DNA of 64,000 nt from Amycolatopsis orientalis DSM 40040 = KCTC 9412 (GCF_000478275.1 NZ_ASJB01000001.1:1-64000), one strand, 5' to 3'; numbered from the stretch's first letter, positions 43,018 to 51,412 are shown. A program made the numbers and translations. The notes: generated by a model from the sequence alone, not told the origin.

Positions 43018-44052
43018 TTGCGACGAGCGTTGAGCCTGATCTTCTTGGCCTTAGGGGTGTTCGCCGTCGCCGGCGCGGTGTCGCTGCCGACCTACGTGAA
43101 ACCCGAACTCGCCAAAGTGCCACTGAACCAGGACTCGACGTCGATCCTCGAAGGCACCGCGTCCAAGGTGCTCGCGGTGAAGACCGTGGACGGCAAGACG
43201 GTCACGGAGATCCGCGACAACGCGAAACTGAAGGCCACCGCCCACGTGGTGGCGAATTTCGCGCCGCCGGAAATGCGGGAGGGCACGGACGTCGCCGTCT
43301 GGCTGCTGGCCGTCTCGGTCGTCGACACCCGTGACGACACCGTGGTCAACGCGAGCAAACGCCAGGTCTGCTTCGACCGCCGCACCGCGGAGGGCTACGT
43401 GCCGCCGGGCGGTGACCAGGAGGCGAAGTGCTCGCCGACCAGCAGCTTCGTCACGAAACTCAAGGACAAGCCCGAAAAAGAGAACCAGAAGCCCGAGGAG
43501 ATCCAGGACTACAAGCCGCAGCCCGGACTGAACTTCAAGTTCCCCTTCGGCACCGAACAGAAGGACTACCAGGTCTACGACGACAACACCGGCCGCGCGG
43601 TCCAAGCCCGGTTCAAGGGGGTCGAGGAGATCAAGGGCGTCGAGGTCTACAAGTTCGTCCAGGAGATCCCCGACACGAAGGTCTCGATGAAGAAGGTGCC
43701 GGGCTCGCTCATCGGCGCCACCGGGAACTCCGTCGAAGCAGGCCAGTTCTACCGGGGCACCATCACCAGCTGGATCGAGCCGGTGACCGGGATCCAGGTC
43801 AAACAGGAACAGCAGTCGCACCAGGAACTGCGATCCGCCGCGAATCCCACGCCCACGGTGGTCTTCGACGGCACGCTGACCTTCACCGACGCGACCGTCG
43901 ACAAGATGGTCCAGCAGGTCGACGAGAACAAGGGCAAGCTCGACTTCATCTCCAGCACCGGGCCGGTCGTGCTCGGGATCCTCGGCGCGGTCTTCCTCGC
44001 GCTCGGGGTGTTCCTGCTGGTGAAGCGGCGCCGCGCACCTTCCCGGCACTGA
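43018..44052 (+). CDS. DUF3068 (PorA-family) membrane protein, LM/LAM maturation factor-like
   Basis: 344 residues from TTG 43018, which has a consensus AGGAGG four bases before it; ATG 42976 lacks one. N-terminal TM (LSLIFLALGVFAVAGAVSL), a large external beta-rich domain (about 30-315) with one Cys pair (RQVCFDRR, EAKCSPT), a C-terminal TM (VVLGILGAVFLALGVFLLV) and a basic tail. In Corynebacterineae a DUF3068 protein (MSMEG_0317/Rv0227c type) is reported to be needed for lipomannan maturation and LAM synthesis. Its position beside the GT, methyltransferase and AftD genes supports a similar role here. Confidence 0.85.
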   Translation: MRRALSLIFLALGVFAVAGAVSLPTYVKPELAKVPLNQDSTSILEGTASKVLAVKTVDGKTVTEIRDNAKLKATAHVVANFAPPEMREGTDVAVWLLAVSVVDTRDDTVVNASKRQVCFDRRTAEGYVPPGGDQEAKCSPTSSFVTKLKDKPEKENQKPEEIQDYKPQPGLNFKFPFGTEQKDYQVYDDNTGRAVQARFKGVEEIKGVEVYKFVQEIPDTKVSMKKVPGSLIGATGNSVEAGQFYRGTITSWIEPVTGIQVKQEQQSHQELRSAANPTPTVVFDGTLTFTDATVDKMVQQVDENKGKLDFISSTGPVVLGILGAVFLALGVFLLVKRRRAPSRH

Positions 44053-44105
44053 ACCTTTTCCATCCCGGGGTGGCTGAAGGGCCCTTTCCCCTCATCTCAC
44101 GCGGC

Positions 44106-44148
44106 GAAGGGCGCTTTCCCCGCATGCGATGCGGGGAAAGCGCCCTTC
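44106..44148. terminator. 20-bp perfect hairpin between convergent genes
   Basis: Arms 44106-44125 (GAAGGGCGCTTTCCCCGCAT) and 44129-44148 with a GCG loop. A degenerate copy of the left arm (GAAGGGCCCTTTCCCCTCAT) stands just upstream at 44075-44094. It ends 25 bases before the methyltransferase stop and serves both convergent genes. Confidence 0.8.
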
Positions 44149-44173
44149 AGCCCTCACCGAACCCCGCAGGGAC

Positions 44174-44932
44174 CTAGCGTTTCCGGAGCACCATCACCAG
44201 GTTCCACGACGCGACCTCGCGGACGCCCGGAACCCGCACGATCCACTGGGCCCAGGAGGGGTGGTATCGCGGATAGAACTCCTTGAGATCGGCGAGCGGC
44301 GTGGCCTTCCCCCACCGGATGGCCGCGCCGACCGAAAAGGCGAACAGGCTCTCACCGAATTTGTTCTTCGGCTCCTTCCCCGTCTTTTCGCGATAACGCC
44401 GTCGGGCATACTCTCCACCGAGGAAATGCCATGGCGCGGTCTCGTGACCGCCCCACGGGGAATACCACGGTGTGAACGAGGCGAAAATCGTGCCGCCGGG
44501 TTTGGTCACCCGGCACATCTCGGCCAGCATGGCCTCGGGTTCGGAAACATGCTCGAGGACGTTCGACGAATAGCAGACGTCCACGGATCCGGAGCGCACC
44601 GGCAGCTCCGTCCCGCTGCCGCGGACCATGTTCTCGCCTGCCTCGCCTCGTGCCGTCAGCTCGCCGACATCGGGATCTATCCCGAGATAGGTGGCACCCG
44701 CGGCCCGGAAAGCATCAGAGAAATAGCCGGGTCCGCCGCCGACGTCGACGATGGTTCGGCCGTTCAACGGAGTGTGCTGAGCCACTTGCCGGACCGAGTC
44801 CTCGGCGAGCACCGAGTAGAAGCCGTCCGGATCGGTCTGCTCGGTGAGAAAGGTCCGGAACAACAGCACCGATCGGCGCAAGGTGGCGCGATGCGGCATC
44901 GTTGAAAGAGTCACCGACCGATTACCGACCAT
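44174..44932 (-). CDS. SAM-dependent methyltransferase (Rv0224c-like)
   Basis: 252 residues. Class I Rossmann methyltransferase: TIVDVGGGPGYFSDAF (about 59-74) binds SAM, SNVLEHVSEPEAMLAEMCRVTKPGG is the conserved post-II region, then FTPWYSPWGGHETAPWHFLGGEYARRRY and YPRYHPSWAQWIVRVPGVREV. The sequence as a whole resembles the mycobacterial Rv0224c group, which lies beside the GT4 gene in that genus too. Probably methylates an envelope glycan or lipid head group. ATG 44932 is used; ATG 44899 is possible. Confidence 0.85.
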   Translation of the reverse strand: MVGNRSVTLSTMPHRATLRRSVLLFRTFLTEQTDPDGFYSVLAEDSVRQVAQHTPLNGRTIVDVGGGPGYFSDAFRAAGATYLGIDPDVGELTARGEAGENMVRGSGTELPVRSGSVDVCYSSNVLEHVSEPEAMLAEMCRVTKPGGTIFASFTPWYSPWGGHETAPWHFLGGEYARRRYREKTGKEPKNKFGESLFAFSVGAAIRWGKATPLADLKEFYPRYHPSWAQWIVRVPGVREVASWNLVMVLRKR

Positions 44933-44967
44933 CGGACCATCGCTTTCCGAGAATGATTCATCTACCG

Positions 44968-44983
44968 TGTACGCACCGGTAAC
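44968..44983. promoter_or_regulatory. TGTAC-N6-GTAAC dyad in methyltransferase/GT4 gap
   Basis: TGTAC-GCACCG-GTAAC in the 85-base divergent gap, just before a TAGCAT (44985-44990) that could be the GT4 -10. Identical over all 16 bases to the site at 47413. Part of the shared envelope-block motif. Confidence 0.65.
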
Positions 44984-45017
44984 CTAGCATTGTCGCTAAC
45001 AGGTTGGGAGAACCACG

Positions 45018-46265
45018 ATGGAAAGGCCACGTGTGCTGCTCGTCAACTGGCGCGACACCGGGCATCCGGAAGGCGGCGGCTCCGAGCGGTACGTCGAGCG
45101 GATGGCCGAGGGGCTCGCCAAAGCCGGGTACCGGGTCGAAATCCAGTGCGCCGCCTATCCGGGCGCGAACGCCGGGGAATGGCGCGACGGTGTGCGCTAC
45201 CGCCGTCGTGGCAACAAGTTCGGCGTCTACCTCCACGCGCTGCGGGCGATCCGCAAGGCGCATGCCGACCTCGTCGTCGACGTGCAGAACGGGATGCCCT
45301 TCTTCGCCAGACTGGTCGCGGGCTGCCCGGTTCTCGTGCTGGTGCACCACGTTCACCGCGAACAGTGGATCAGCGCGCTCGGCGAGACACTGGGCCGGAT
45401 CGGCTGGTGGATCGAGTCCAGGCTGGCGCCGTGGCTGTTCCGGCACTGCCGCTATGTCACGGTTTCCGAGATCACCAAGGGCGAACTCACCGGCCTCGGC
45501 ATCGAAGGATCACGGATCACCGTGGTACCCAACGGCCTGGACACACCGCCGCGCGTCAAGGCCGTCCGGGAGACCGAGCCGACACTGGTCGCGGTCAGCA
45601 GGCTGGTGCCGCACAAACGGATCGAGCACGCGATCGATGTCGTCGCGGAACTGGCGCCACGCTGGCCGACATTGCGCCTCGAAGTGGTCGGTCAGGGGCC
45701 GTGGGAGGAGGTCCTGCGCAACCACGCCCGTGACCGCGGCGTCGAGGACCGGGTGCGGCTGCACGGCTGGCTGGACGAGAACGAGAAACACGAGATCCTG
45801 GCCCGGTCCTGGCTGCACCTGTGCCCGTCGGTCAAGGAGGGCTGGGGCATCGTCATCATGGAGGCGGCCGCGCACGGCGTGCCGTCGATCGCCTACCGGG
45901 CGGCGGGCGGGGTGGCCGAGTCCATTGTGGAGGGAAAAACCGGTCTGCTGGCCGAGGACTTCCAAGATTTCACCGCGCGGGTGGACGACCTGCTCGCGGA
46001 CCGGGAACGCCGGATCGACATGGGCCGGGCAGGTGTCACGTGGGCCGGCCTGTTCGACTGGGAGCACAGCGTGAACCGGTTCGCGTCACTGGTGCGCGAC
46101 GTGGCCGGAGTGGCCATCCCCCATCCCAGGGTCATGACGCCGCAAGGCTTCCACGAGTCCGTCTGCGAGCCCGGCCGTCGCGGTGTCGTCGAAGTCCTTG
46201 CGGCGTGCGCGCACGGTGACGGTGCTCGTGTCCCCGACGGTCGCCGCGCCGAACGCCACCCCTGA
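45018..46265 (+). CDS. GT4 glycosyltransferase (Rv0225-like)
   Basis: 415 residues. GT-B fold: N-terminal acceptor domain with NWRDTGHPEGGGSERYVERMAEGLAKAGYRV, and a C-terminal donor domain with VSRLVPHKRIEHAIDVVAEL and PSVKEGWGIVIMEAAAHGVPSIAYRAAGGVAESI (the GT4 EX7E region). It uses a nucleotide- or polyprenyl-linked sugar, probably mannose, on an envelope glycolipid; the donor is inferred. The natural family end is near residue 360; the last 50 or so residues are an Arg/Gly-rich tail that runs antisense to the convergent acyltransferase for 180 bases. Confidence 0.88.
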   Translation: MERPRVLLVNWRDTGHPEGGGSERYVERMAEGLAKAGYRVEIQCAAYPGANAGEWRDGVRYRRRGNKFGVYLHALRAIRKAHADLVVDVQNGMPFFARLVAGCPVLVLVHHVHREQWISALGETLGRIGWWIESRLAPWLFRHCRYVTVSEITKGELTGLGIEGSRITVVPNGLDTPPRVKAVRETEPTLVAVSRLVPHKRIEHAIDVVAELAPRWPTLRLEVVGQGPWEEVLRNHARDRGVEDRVRLHGWLDENEKHEILARSWLHLCPSVKEGWGIVIMEAAAHGVPSIAYRAAGGVAESIVEGKTGLLAEDFQDFTARVDDLLADRERRIDMGRAGVTWAGLFDWEHSVNRFASLVRDVAGVAIPHPRVMTPQGFHESVCEPGRRGVVEVLAACAHGDGARVPDGRRAERHP

Positions 46266-47186
46266 GCGGCCGCTGGCGGCGGGATAGAACGCGATCGAGG
46301 TGACCGCGTCCGCCGCCGAAACGACGCCGAGGTTGGAAACGAGGTAGGTCGAGCCGAGCCTGCTCGCCAGCAGCCGCGTGCCCAGCCGGGCGATCCTGCT
46401 GCTGCGGGCGGGGAAATCGGGTTCCGGCGGCCGCGCGGCGAGCAGCGCCCCCACTTCGGCCGCACTGGGGTTCCGGCCGAGCCGCAGGCGGAAGAACGCG
46501 CTGTCGTGCTCGGGTTCCGGCGCGGCACCGCCTCGCCAGGAGGCGCCGACCGCGGCCACCACTCGCGTGCTCTTCCCGCCGCGCCGGGCGTTCCACGTCT
46601 CCGTCAGGTTGGCGGCCGCCGCCGCGAAGACCGAGGACCCGAGCCGCAGACGAGGGAGATTCCTGGCGCTGAACACGTCTCCAGCGCCACTTTCGACGCG
46701 CTCCGGGGTGATCCTCGCCGGAGGCGCGAAAAGCGCTTCAGCGAGCCTGCGGACGGCCGAGCCGAGAAACGACCGATCCGCCGTACGCGCGCCGATTCCC
46801 TTGGCGGCGGAGGAGATCGGGACGTCGAGGACGAGGCCGAGGACGGCGAGCAGGCCGAGCCCGTCGAGCGCGCCGTGATGGGCGGCGATCAGCACGACGG
46901 GTTCGTCGGTACCGGCCGCGACACGGATTAGCGGCGCACCGCGTTCGTACGGCGCCTCGGCGAAGCGATCACGGGTGGCCGGAAGTTCTTTCCCCGGAAC
47001 GGCTTCGACGTCGGGAGCGGCTCCGAGCCAGAGCCGCTCCTCGACCGCGGCGGCCAGCCGCGCCCGCGCTTTTTCGAGTGTCAGAACCGAAGACAGCTTC
47101 GCTTCCAGGAGGATACTCCAGGAAACGGTGGGGTCGCCGTAGAGCCCGACGACGCGATGCGCGTGGTCGGAGGCGAGCTGGGACAC
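46086..47186 (-). CDS. HHxxxDG acyltransferase/condensation-like protein
   Basis: 366 residues. LIAAHHGALDGLGLLAVLG near residue 105 carries the HHxxxDG motif of the chloramphenicol acetyltransferase/condensation-domain superfamily (PapA5, WES and NRPS C domains). The rest is a two-lobed alpha/beta sequence ending in STYLVSNLGVVSAADAVTSIAFYPAASG, like the C-terminal lobe of PapA proteins. It may acylate an envelope sugar or lipid. GTG start at 47186, four bases after the DUF2613 stop, so it is cotranscribed with that gene and the GT-C-like gene. Its last 180 bases overlap GT4 antisense. Confidence 0.78.
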   Translation of the reverse strand: MSQLASDHAHRVVGLYGDPTVSWSILLEAKLSSVLTLEKARARLAAAVEERLWLGAAPDVEAVPGKELPATRDRFAEAPYERGAPLIRVAAGTDEPVVLIAAHHGALDGLGLLAVLGLVLDVPISSAAKGIGARTADRSFLGSAVRRLAEALFAPPARITPERVESGAGDVFSARNLPRLRLGSSVFAAAAANLTETWNARRGGKSTRVVAAVGASWRGGAAPEPEHDSAFFRLRLGRNPSAAEVGALLAARPPEPDFPARSSRIARLGTRLLASRLGSTYLVSNLGVVSAADAVTSIAFYPAASGRSGVAFGAATVGDTSTVTVRARRKDFDDTATAGLADGLVEALRRHDPGMGDGHSGHVAHQ

Positions 47187-47190
47187 CGGC

Positions 47191-47370
47191 TCAGCGTTTG
47201 CCGTAGATGACGTTCTCGGGAGCCGAGAGCGGGTTGTACTGCTCCTTGATCTTCGCCTGCACCTGGGGTGCGGCGTCGGGATCGGCGGAGTTCGTCAGCG
47301 CGTAACTCCCGCCCGCGGCCGTTGCGAGCCCGATGATGACGGCGGCGGCCGCGCCGATGAGGGTGCCCAA
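47191..47370 (-). CDS. DUF2613 small membrane/secreted protein (Rv0236A-like)
   Basis: 59 residues, read directly from the minus strand from TTG 47370, with AAGGAG six bases before it. A single N-terminal hydrophobic helix (IGAAAAVIIGLATAAGGSYAL) is followed by a short external tail ending ENVIYGKR, which matches the NRVEYGNR-type ending I recall for DUF2613. In mycobacteria the DUF2613 gene lies beside aftD. It starts three bases after the GT-C-like stop and ends four before the acyltransferase start: a tight three-gene operon. Easily missed because of its size and TTG start. Confidence 0.8.
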   Translation of the reverse strand: MGTLIGAAAAVIIGLATAAGGSYALTNSADPDAAPQVQAKIKEQYNPLSAPENVIYGKR

Positions 47371-47373
47371 GAC

Positions 47374-49065
47374 CTACTCCTTCCGCGACAGGAAATTCCT
47401 GCGTCGGCTCAATGTACGCACCGGTAACTTGAGGCACAACAGGGCGACGGCGATCGACAGCAGCGCTACTCCGTTTGCCAGCAGCACCGGGATCGGGGAT
47501 GCCGTCTCGGTCACGGCGGGTGCACCGGGAGTGCGGTAAAGCGTGAGCCAGTCACCGGACCACACCGGTTCCGCGCCGGTCAGCAACCGCGGGTCGACCC
47601 GCCCCGGCGTCCCGTGTTCGACCAGGATCCAGCCGATTCCGGCCGCCGACAGGTCTTCGGGCGACTTCGCGGCGCGGACACGGTCCATTCTGGAATCCTC
47701 GCCGGAGATCTCCTCGCCGCCGACCCGCAGCGTGTCGTCGGCGAGGACGGTCTCCGGCAGCGCCCTCGGCGCCGGGTCCAGCTGGGTGCGGTGGTCGTTC
47801 CAGGCGAAACTCCTGAAGGCGGACAACGGCAGCGCGACGACGTCGCCGGGCCGGTGGTCTTCGGCGAGCACCCGGTGGACGGCGTTCCAGTCCTCCGGAT
47901 AACGCACCGCCTCGATCCGCCCCCAGCCACCCCAGGCGAGATCGGGCATGGTGAGCAAGGGAAAGAGCGCGGCGGCCACGACGAGCGCCACGCGCGCCGC
48001 CCCGGTCCGCAGCCGCGCGGCGGCGGCCTCGATCGCGAGCGCGAAGCCGAGCGCGACGGGGAGCGCCCACCACGCGACCCATTTCTGCGCGTCCCGCAGC
48101 AGCCCCGCGCCGGGGACGTGCCCCATCGCCCAGGACAGGACGGGTTCGCCGAACGGCAACGTCGCCAGCGCGGCGAGGACGACACCGAGAACTCCCAGCA
48201 CCAGCAACGCTCTCGCCGGCGGTGTCCCCCACCTTCGCGCCAGGGGACGGAATCCGGCCACCGCCACGACGACCGTGACGAGGATCAGCAGAGGCGCCAT
48301 CGGCGCGCCGCGGCTGCCGGGGACGACGTCCCCGTTCCAGATGCCGCCGAGTCCCAGCACACTCAGGATCGCCGGGCCCCAGCTTTCCGCGCGGGCGCTG
48401 AACGCGGCCACCCCGGCGGGATCGGACAGCGTGCCGCCGTCGTGCAGGAGCGTCGGGACGAGCCACGACAGGTTGAGCACGACGGCGAGACCGACGGTGT
48501 GACCGAGTTTCCGGGGTCCGGCCAGCGCGATCGCGGTGAGCGCGGCCAGCATCCCGCCGGGCGGGGTGAGCACGGCCGGGGCGCACGCGAGCACCAGCCG
48601 CGCGAGGGCACTCGGCTCGTTCGCGCGCAGGGAAAGCGCGGCGCGCGCGATCCACGGAAGGCAGGCGTAGGTGAGCAGGAGCGGCCAGTGTCCGATGAAC
48701 AACCGCTCCGCGAAATAGGCCGTCCACGCGTAACCGGTGGCGGCGACGATCCGCGTACCGAGTTGCTCCGTCGGCACCAGCCGCGCTGCGCCGTATGCCG
48801 CGAGGAAAAGCGAAAGCAGGAGAACGGTTTTCTGGACGATGTCGCCGGGAACGACCGCCGTCGCGAGGGCGATCACGGCATCGGCGGGGACCGAGCGCGG
48901 CAGGGCGGACCCGAGGCCGAGCGCGTCCGGCACGAGGGACTGACGCTGGGCGAACACCATGTCGTAACTCAGGACGAAACCGCGTCCGAGCACCGGCAGG
49001 AACACCAGCAGCGCCAGCCCGGCCGACACCGCGGCCAAGGCCAGACGTTCGCGCCGTACTTCCAA
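47374..49065 (-). CDS. Polytopic GT-C-like membrane protein (Rv0226c-like)
   Basis: 563 residues with 11-13 hydrophobic helices over residues 1-370, an external C-terminal part (about 370-515) and a last TM (VLLANGVALLSIAVALLCLKL). An early FVLSYDMVFAQRQ loop has the Asp position seen in GT-C arabinosyl/mannosyltransferases, and the build matches the Rv0226c group of the mycobacterial locus. Probably a polyprenyl-phosphate-sugar-dependent transferase or its partner. TTG start at 49065 preceded by GGGAAGGG. Heads the operon with DUF2613 and the acyltransferase. Confidence 0.82.
   Translation of the reverse strand: MEVRRERLALAAVSAGLALLVFLPVLGRGFVLSYDMVFAQRQSLVPDALGLGSALPRSVPADAVIALATAVVPGDIVQKTVLLLSLFLAAYGAARLVPTEQLGTRIVAATGYAWTAYFAERLFIGHWPLLLTYACLPWIARAALSLRANEPSALARLVLACAPAVLTPPGGMLAALTAIALAGPRKLGHTVGLAVVLNLSWLVPTLLHDGGTLSDPAGVAAFSARAESWGPAILSVLGLGGIWNGDVVPGSRGAPMAPLLILVTVVVAVAGFRPLARRWGTPPARALLVLGVLGVVLAALATLPFGEPVLSWAMGHVPGAGLLRDAQKWVAWWALPVALGFALAIEAAAARLRTGAARVALVVAAALFPLLTMPDLAWGGWGRIEAVRYPEDWNAVHRVLAEDHRPGDVVALPLSAFRSFAWNDHRTQLDPAPRALPETVLADDTLRVGGEEISGEDSRMDRVRAAKSPEDLSAAGIGWILVEHGTPGRVDPRLLTGAEPVWSGDWLTLYRTPGAPAVTETASPIPVLLANGVALLSIAVALLCLKLPVRTLSRRRNFLSRKE
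47413..47428. promoter_or_regulatory. TGTAC-N6-GTAAC dyad before DUF2613 gene
   Basis: Same 16 bases as the site at 44968 (TGTAC-GCACCG-GTAAC). It lies inside the 3' end of the GT-C-like coding region, 43 bases upstream of the DUF2613 start, so it could mark an internal promoter. Confidence 0.55.
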
Positions 49066-49107
49066 GTGCCCTTCCCTTTCCGCCTCGATCGCGGTTATGG
49101 TCGCTCG

Positions 49108-49123
49108 ATTACTCGCCGGTAAT
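49108..49123. promoter_or_regulatory. ATTAC-N6-GTAAT dyad in GT-C/flippase gap
   Basis: Perfect half sites around TCGCCG in the 68-base divergent gap, ending just before the GGAG of the flippase ribosome site. Same half sites as at 42969. Confidence 0.65.
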
Positions 49124-49133
49124 AGGAGCGCCT

Positions 49134-50339
49134 TTGAGCGTAGACGTCGAGGCCGACCGGGCCAGAACCGACAAGCGCGTGGCGGCGATCCTCGTCTCGC
49201 TCGCGCTGGCGGGCAACAACGCCGGTGCCTACGCGCTGAGCATCATCGCCGCCCGGCTGCTCGCGCCGGGAGCGTTCGGTGAGCTGAGTTCGCTGCTGGC
49301 GGTGCTGGTGATCGGCGTCGTGCCCGCGATGGGCCTGCAGACCGTCGTCGCGCTGCGGGTCGCTCGCAAGCCGCAGGACAGCGGGACACTCCTGGCACTC
49401 GGCCTCACGACGAGCGCCGTCGTCGCGACCATCGGCCTCATCCTGGCGCCTGTCCTGGTCTTCGTCCTGCATCTGGACTCCGTGGTCCCCGCGCTGCTGC
49501 TCGCCGTCACGCTCGGCCCGCTGACCCTGCTCGGCCTCTTCCACGGCCTCCTGCAGGGCAGCGGCCGGTTCTCGCGGCTGGCCGGGCTCGTGTCGCTCGA
49601 AGGCGCGGGCAAGGTCGGCGGTTCGCTGCTCGGGCTCCTGATCGGCGGCGACGCCACCGGCGCGCTGGCCGGGACCGCGATCGGTTCGTACACGGTGATC
49701 ATCTGCGGCTGGCTCCTCTGTGGACGGCCGCGACCGCGCAAGGCGGGACGGCAGGCGGGCGAGGTGCTGCACGCCGCGCAGGCGATGTTGGCGCTGGTCC
49801 TGCTGGTGAACCTCGACCTGGTCCTGGCCCGCCACACCCTCCCCGCGACCGAGGCGGGCGAATACGCCCTCGGCGCGATCGTCACGAAGATCGCCTACTG
49901 GCTCCCCCAAGCCGTCGGCGTCCTGGTGCTCCCCCGGTTCGCCAACGGTGACGACCGGCGCCGCATCCTGCCCGCCGCCCTGGCCGTCTGCGCCGCCCTC
50001 GACTCCCTCGTCCTCCTCGTCTCGCTGGTCTTCGGCCCTCGTCTGCTGTCGTTCATCGGCGGCTCCGGCTACGCCGCCAGCACCATGCCGGTCTGGCCGT
50101 TCGCCCTCGCCGGCTCGATGCTCGCGCTGGTGCAGATCCTGCTGTTCTCCCGCCTCGCCGCGGGCGACCGGCGGGTGACCGTGCTGATGTGGGCGACCGT
50201 GGTGGCGGAGACGGTGCTGGTGACGTCCTGGCTGCACTCGTCGGCCGTCCAGGTGGTGACCGTCGCCGCTTGCTGTGCCGGTGCTTTGGCTCTCTCGGGC
50301 GCTTTGCTGGAGGTCCGCTCGCGGTCTCGGCGGAGTTGA
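49134..50339 (+). CDS. Polysaccharide flippase-like membrane protein (Wzx/MurJ type)
   Basis: 401 residues from TTG 49134, with GGAG five bases upstream; earlier in-frame starts lie antisense to the neighbour. About 12 TM helices; the opening ALAGNNAGAYALSIIAARLLAPGAFGELSSLLAVL is the hallmark of Wzx/RfbX-like flippases of the MOP superfamily. Probably moves a lipid-linked sugar across the membrane for the GT-C enzymes AftD and its neighbour, which work on the outer face. Divergent from the GT-C-like gene with a shared operator. Confidence 0.85.
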   Translation: MSVDVEADRARTDKRVAAILVSLALAGNNAGAYALSIIAARLLAPGAFGELSSLLAVLVIGVVPAMGLQTVVALRVARKPQDSGTLLALGLTTSAVVATIGLILAPVLVFVLHLDSVVPALLLAVTLGPLTLLGLFHGLLQGSGRFSRLAGLVSLEGAGKVGGSLLGLLIGGDATGALAGTAIGSYTVIICGWLLCGRPRPRKAGRQAGEVLHAAQAMLALVLLVNLDLVLARHTLPATEAGEYALGAIVTKIAYWLPQAVGVLVLPRFANGDDRRRILPAALAVCAALDSLVLLVSLVFGPRLLSFIGGSGYAASTMPVWPFALAGSMLALVQILLFSRLAAGDRRVTVLMWATVVAETVLVTSWLHSSAVQVVTVAACCAGALALSGALLEVRSRSRRS

Positions 50340-50357
50340 GCGGGCCTGTGTGGAGGC

Positions 50358-51262
50358 TCATCGGAGGCGCACATCGGGCCGTGGACGCCGCTGGGCACTG
50401 CGAAACGCCGCCCTGAGCTCGTCCAGGACCACGTCGGGTTCGGTCCGGAGACGGGAGGCAATGTCTGGAGAACGACGACCCCGGCCGCCGCGTAACGCGC
50501 GTTCCGCGCGAGGGTCGCACGGAAGTGGTCGCCCTTGGAGTGATAGCCGCGGGAATCGATTTCCCAGGCGAACCCGACGTCGTCGCACCAACCGTCCGGC
50601 TTCGCGATGAACCGGCCCGCGGCGTCGAAGACCTTCACATTCCACTGGAACTCCGGCAATCCCGACCGCTTCCACAAATTCCAAGCGTCGGCCTCGGCGA
50701 CCGAATGCGCGCCGCCCATGATCGGCGCCAGTGCTCGTAGCAGTCTTCCGTCGAATCGAGACCGCTCGTCGATTTCGACCGCGAGTGTCCCCGGCAGGCA
50801 ATGACGCTCTTGCACCGCTTCGGCCATCATCGCCACTATCGAGTCGGAATCGGATGTTCGGCGTGCCGCATCGATCACCGCTCGTGGCACGGGAGCGGTG
50901 GGAACACCGGCTCTGATCAGTGGCTTGGGCAGGCGTCGCGTCCGTTCGATGTGGACGAACCCGGTACTGGCGATCGCACGTTCGGCGGGGACGAGGACAT
51001 GCACGTCCTCGAAAGCCGGAAGCTTCCGCAGCCCGTAACGCCTGAGGGCGGACACTCCGCTGAGCACCGCGCCCTCACGCGCGAGGAGCAGGCTCGCCTC
51101 GATCCGCTGTTCCTCGGTCGGCTCGCCGTTTCCGAGCAGCACGACTCCGGGCAGCAACAGCCGCCAGACACCGCCGGGTTCGCACCGGCGCCAGATCGTT
51201 CTTCTGGGCACACCGAGTTCTTCGAGCCGCTTGACCGCGGCCACGGCCGGGCCGTTCGTCAT
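50358..51262 (-). pseudogene. AbiEi/DUF559-type protein with apparent frameshift
   Basis: ATG 51262 opens a frame with an AbiEi-like winged-helix N-terminus (VKRLEELGVPRRTIWRRCEPGGVWRLLLPGVVLL) and a Vsr/DUF559-like end (FIAKPDGWCDDVGFAWEIDSRGYHSKGDHFRATLARNARYAAAGVVVLQTLPP). Past LPP this frame runs on without sense, antisense to the flippase, to 50069. The other frame instead continues RLRTEPDVVLDELRAAFRSAQ and stops at 50358, as expected for the family. The switch is at CCTCCC (50453-50458, minus strand), where one C seems to be lost. Repaired length is about 301 residues. Real mutation or sequencing error cannot be told apart here. Confidence 0.75.
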
Positions 51263-51363
51263 CAGTGGGTGCTGTGCCCACTCCCCTCTTCGCACCCGGT
51301 CAGCTTGAGCCCGGCCACCGACAGAAAATCGGTGCTGGCGGTCGTGACCGGTCCGCTGAAGCG

Positions 51364-51412
51364 GGGGTGTGTGGAAATAGGGACATTCAACGTCCCTATT
51401 TCCACACACCCC
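51364..51412. terminator. Hairpin abutting the aftD stop codon
   Basis: Perfect 21-bp arms (51364-51384, 51392-51412; GGGGTGTGTGGAAATAGGGAC and complement) with a 7-base loop. The right arm ends at the base before the aftD TGA (51413-51415). Different sequence from the CGTGAGTGG family, same position relative to a stop. Confidence 0.8.

Noticed and set aside
47552..49122. Long frames of 391 and 502 codons over 47.5-49.1 kb
   Set aside because: Shadows of the GT-C-like gene: hydrophilic Arg/Gly/Asp-rich, no motif, while the chosen frame has clear TM helices.
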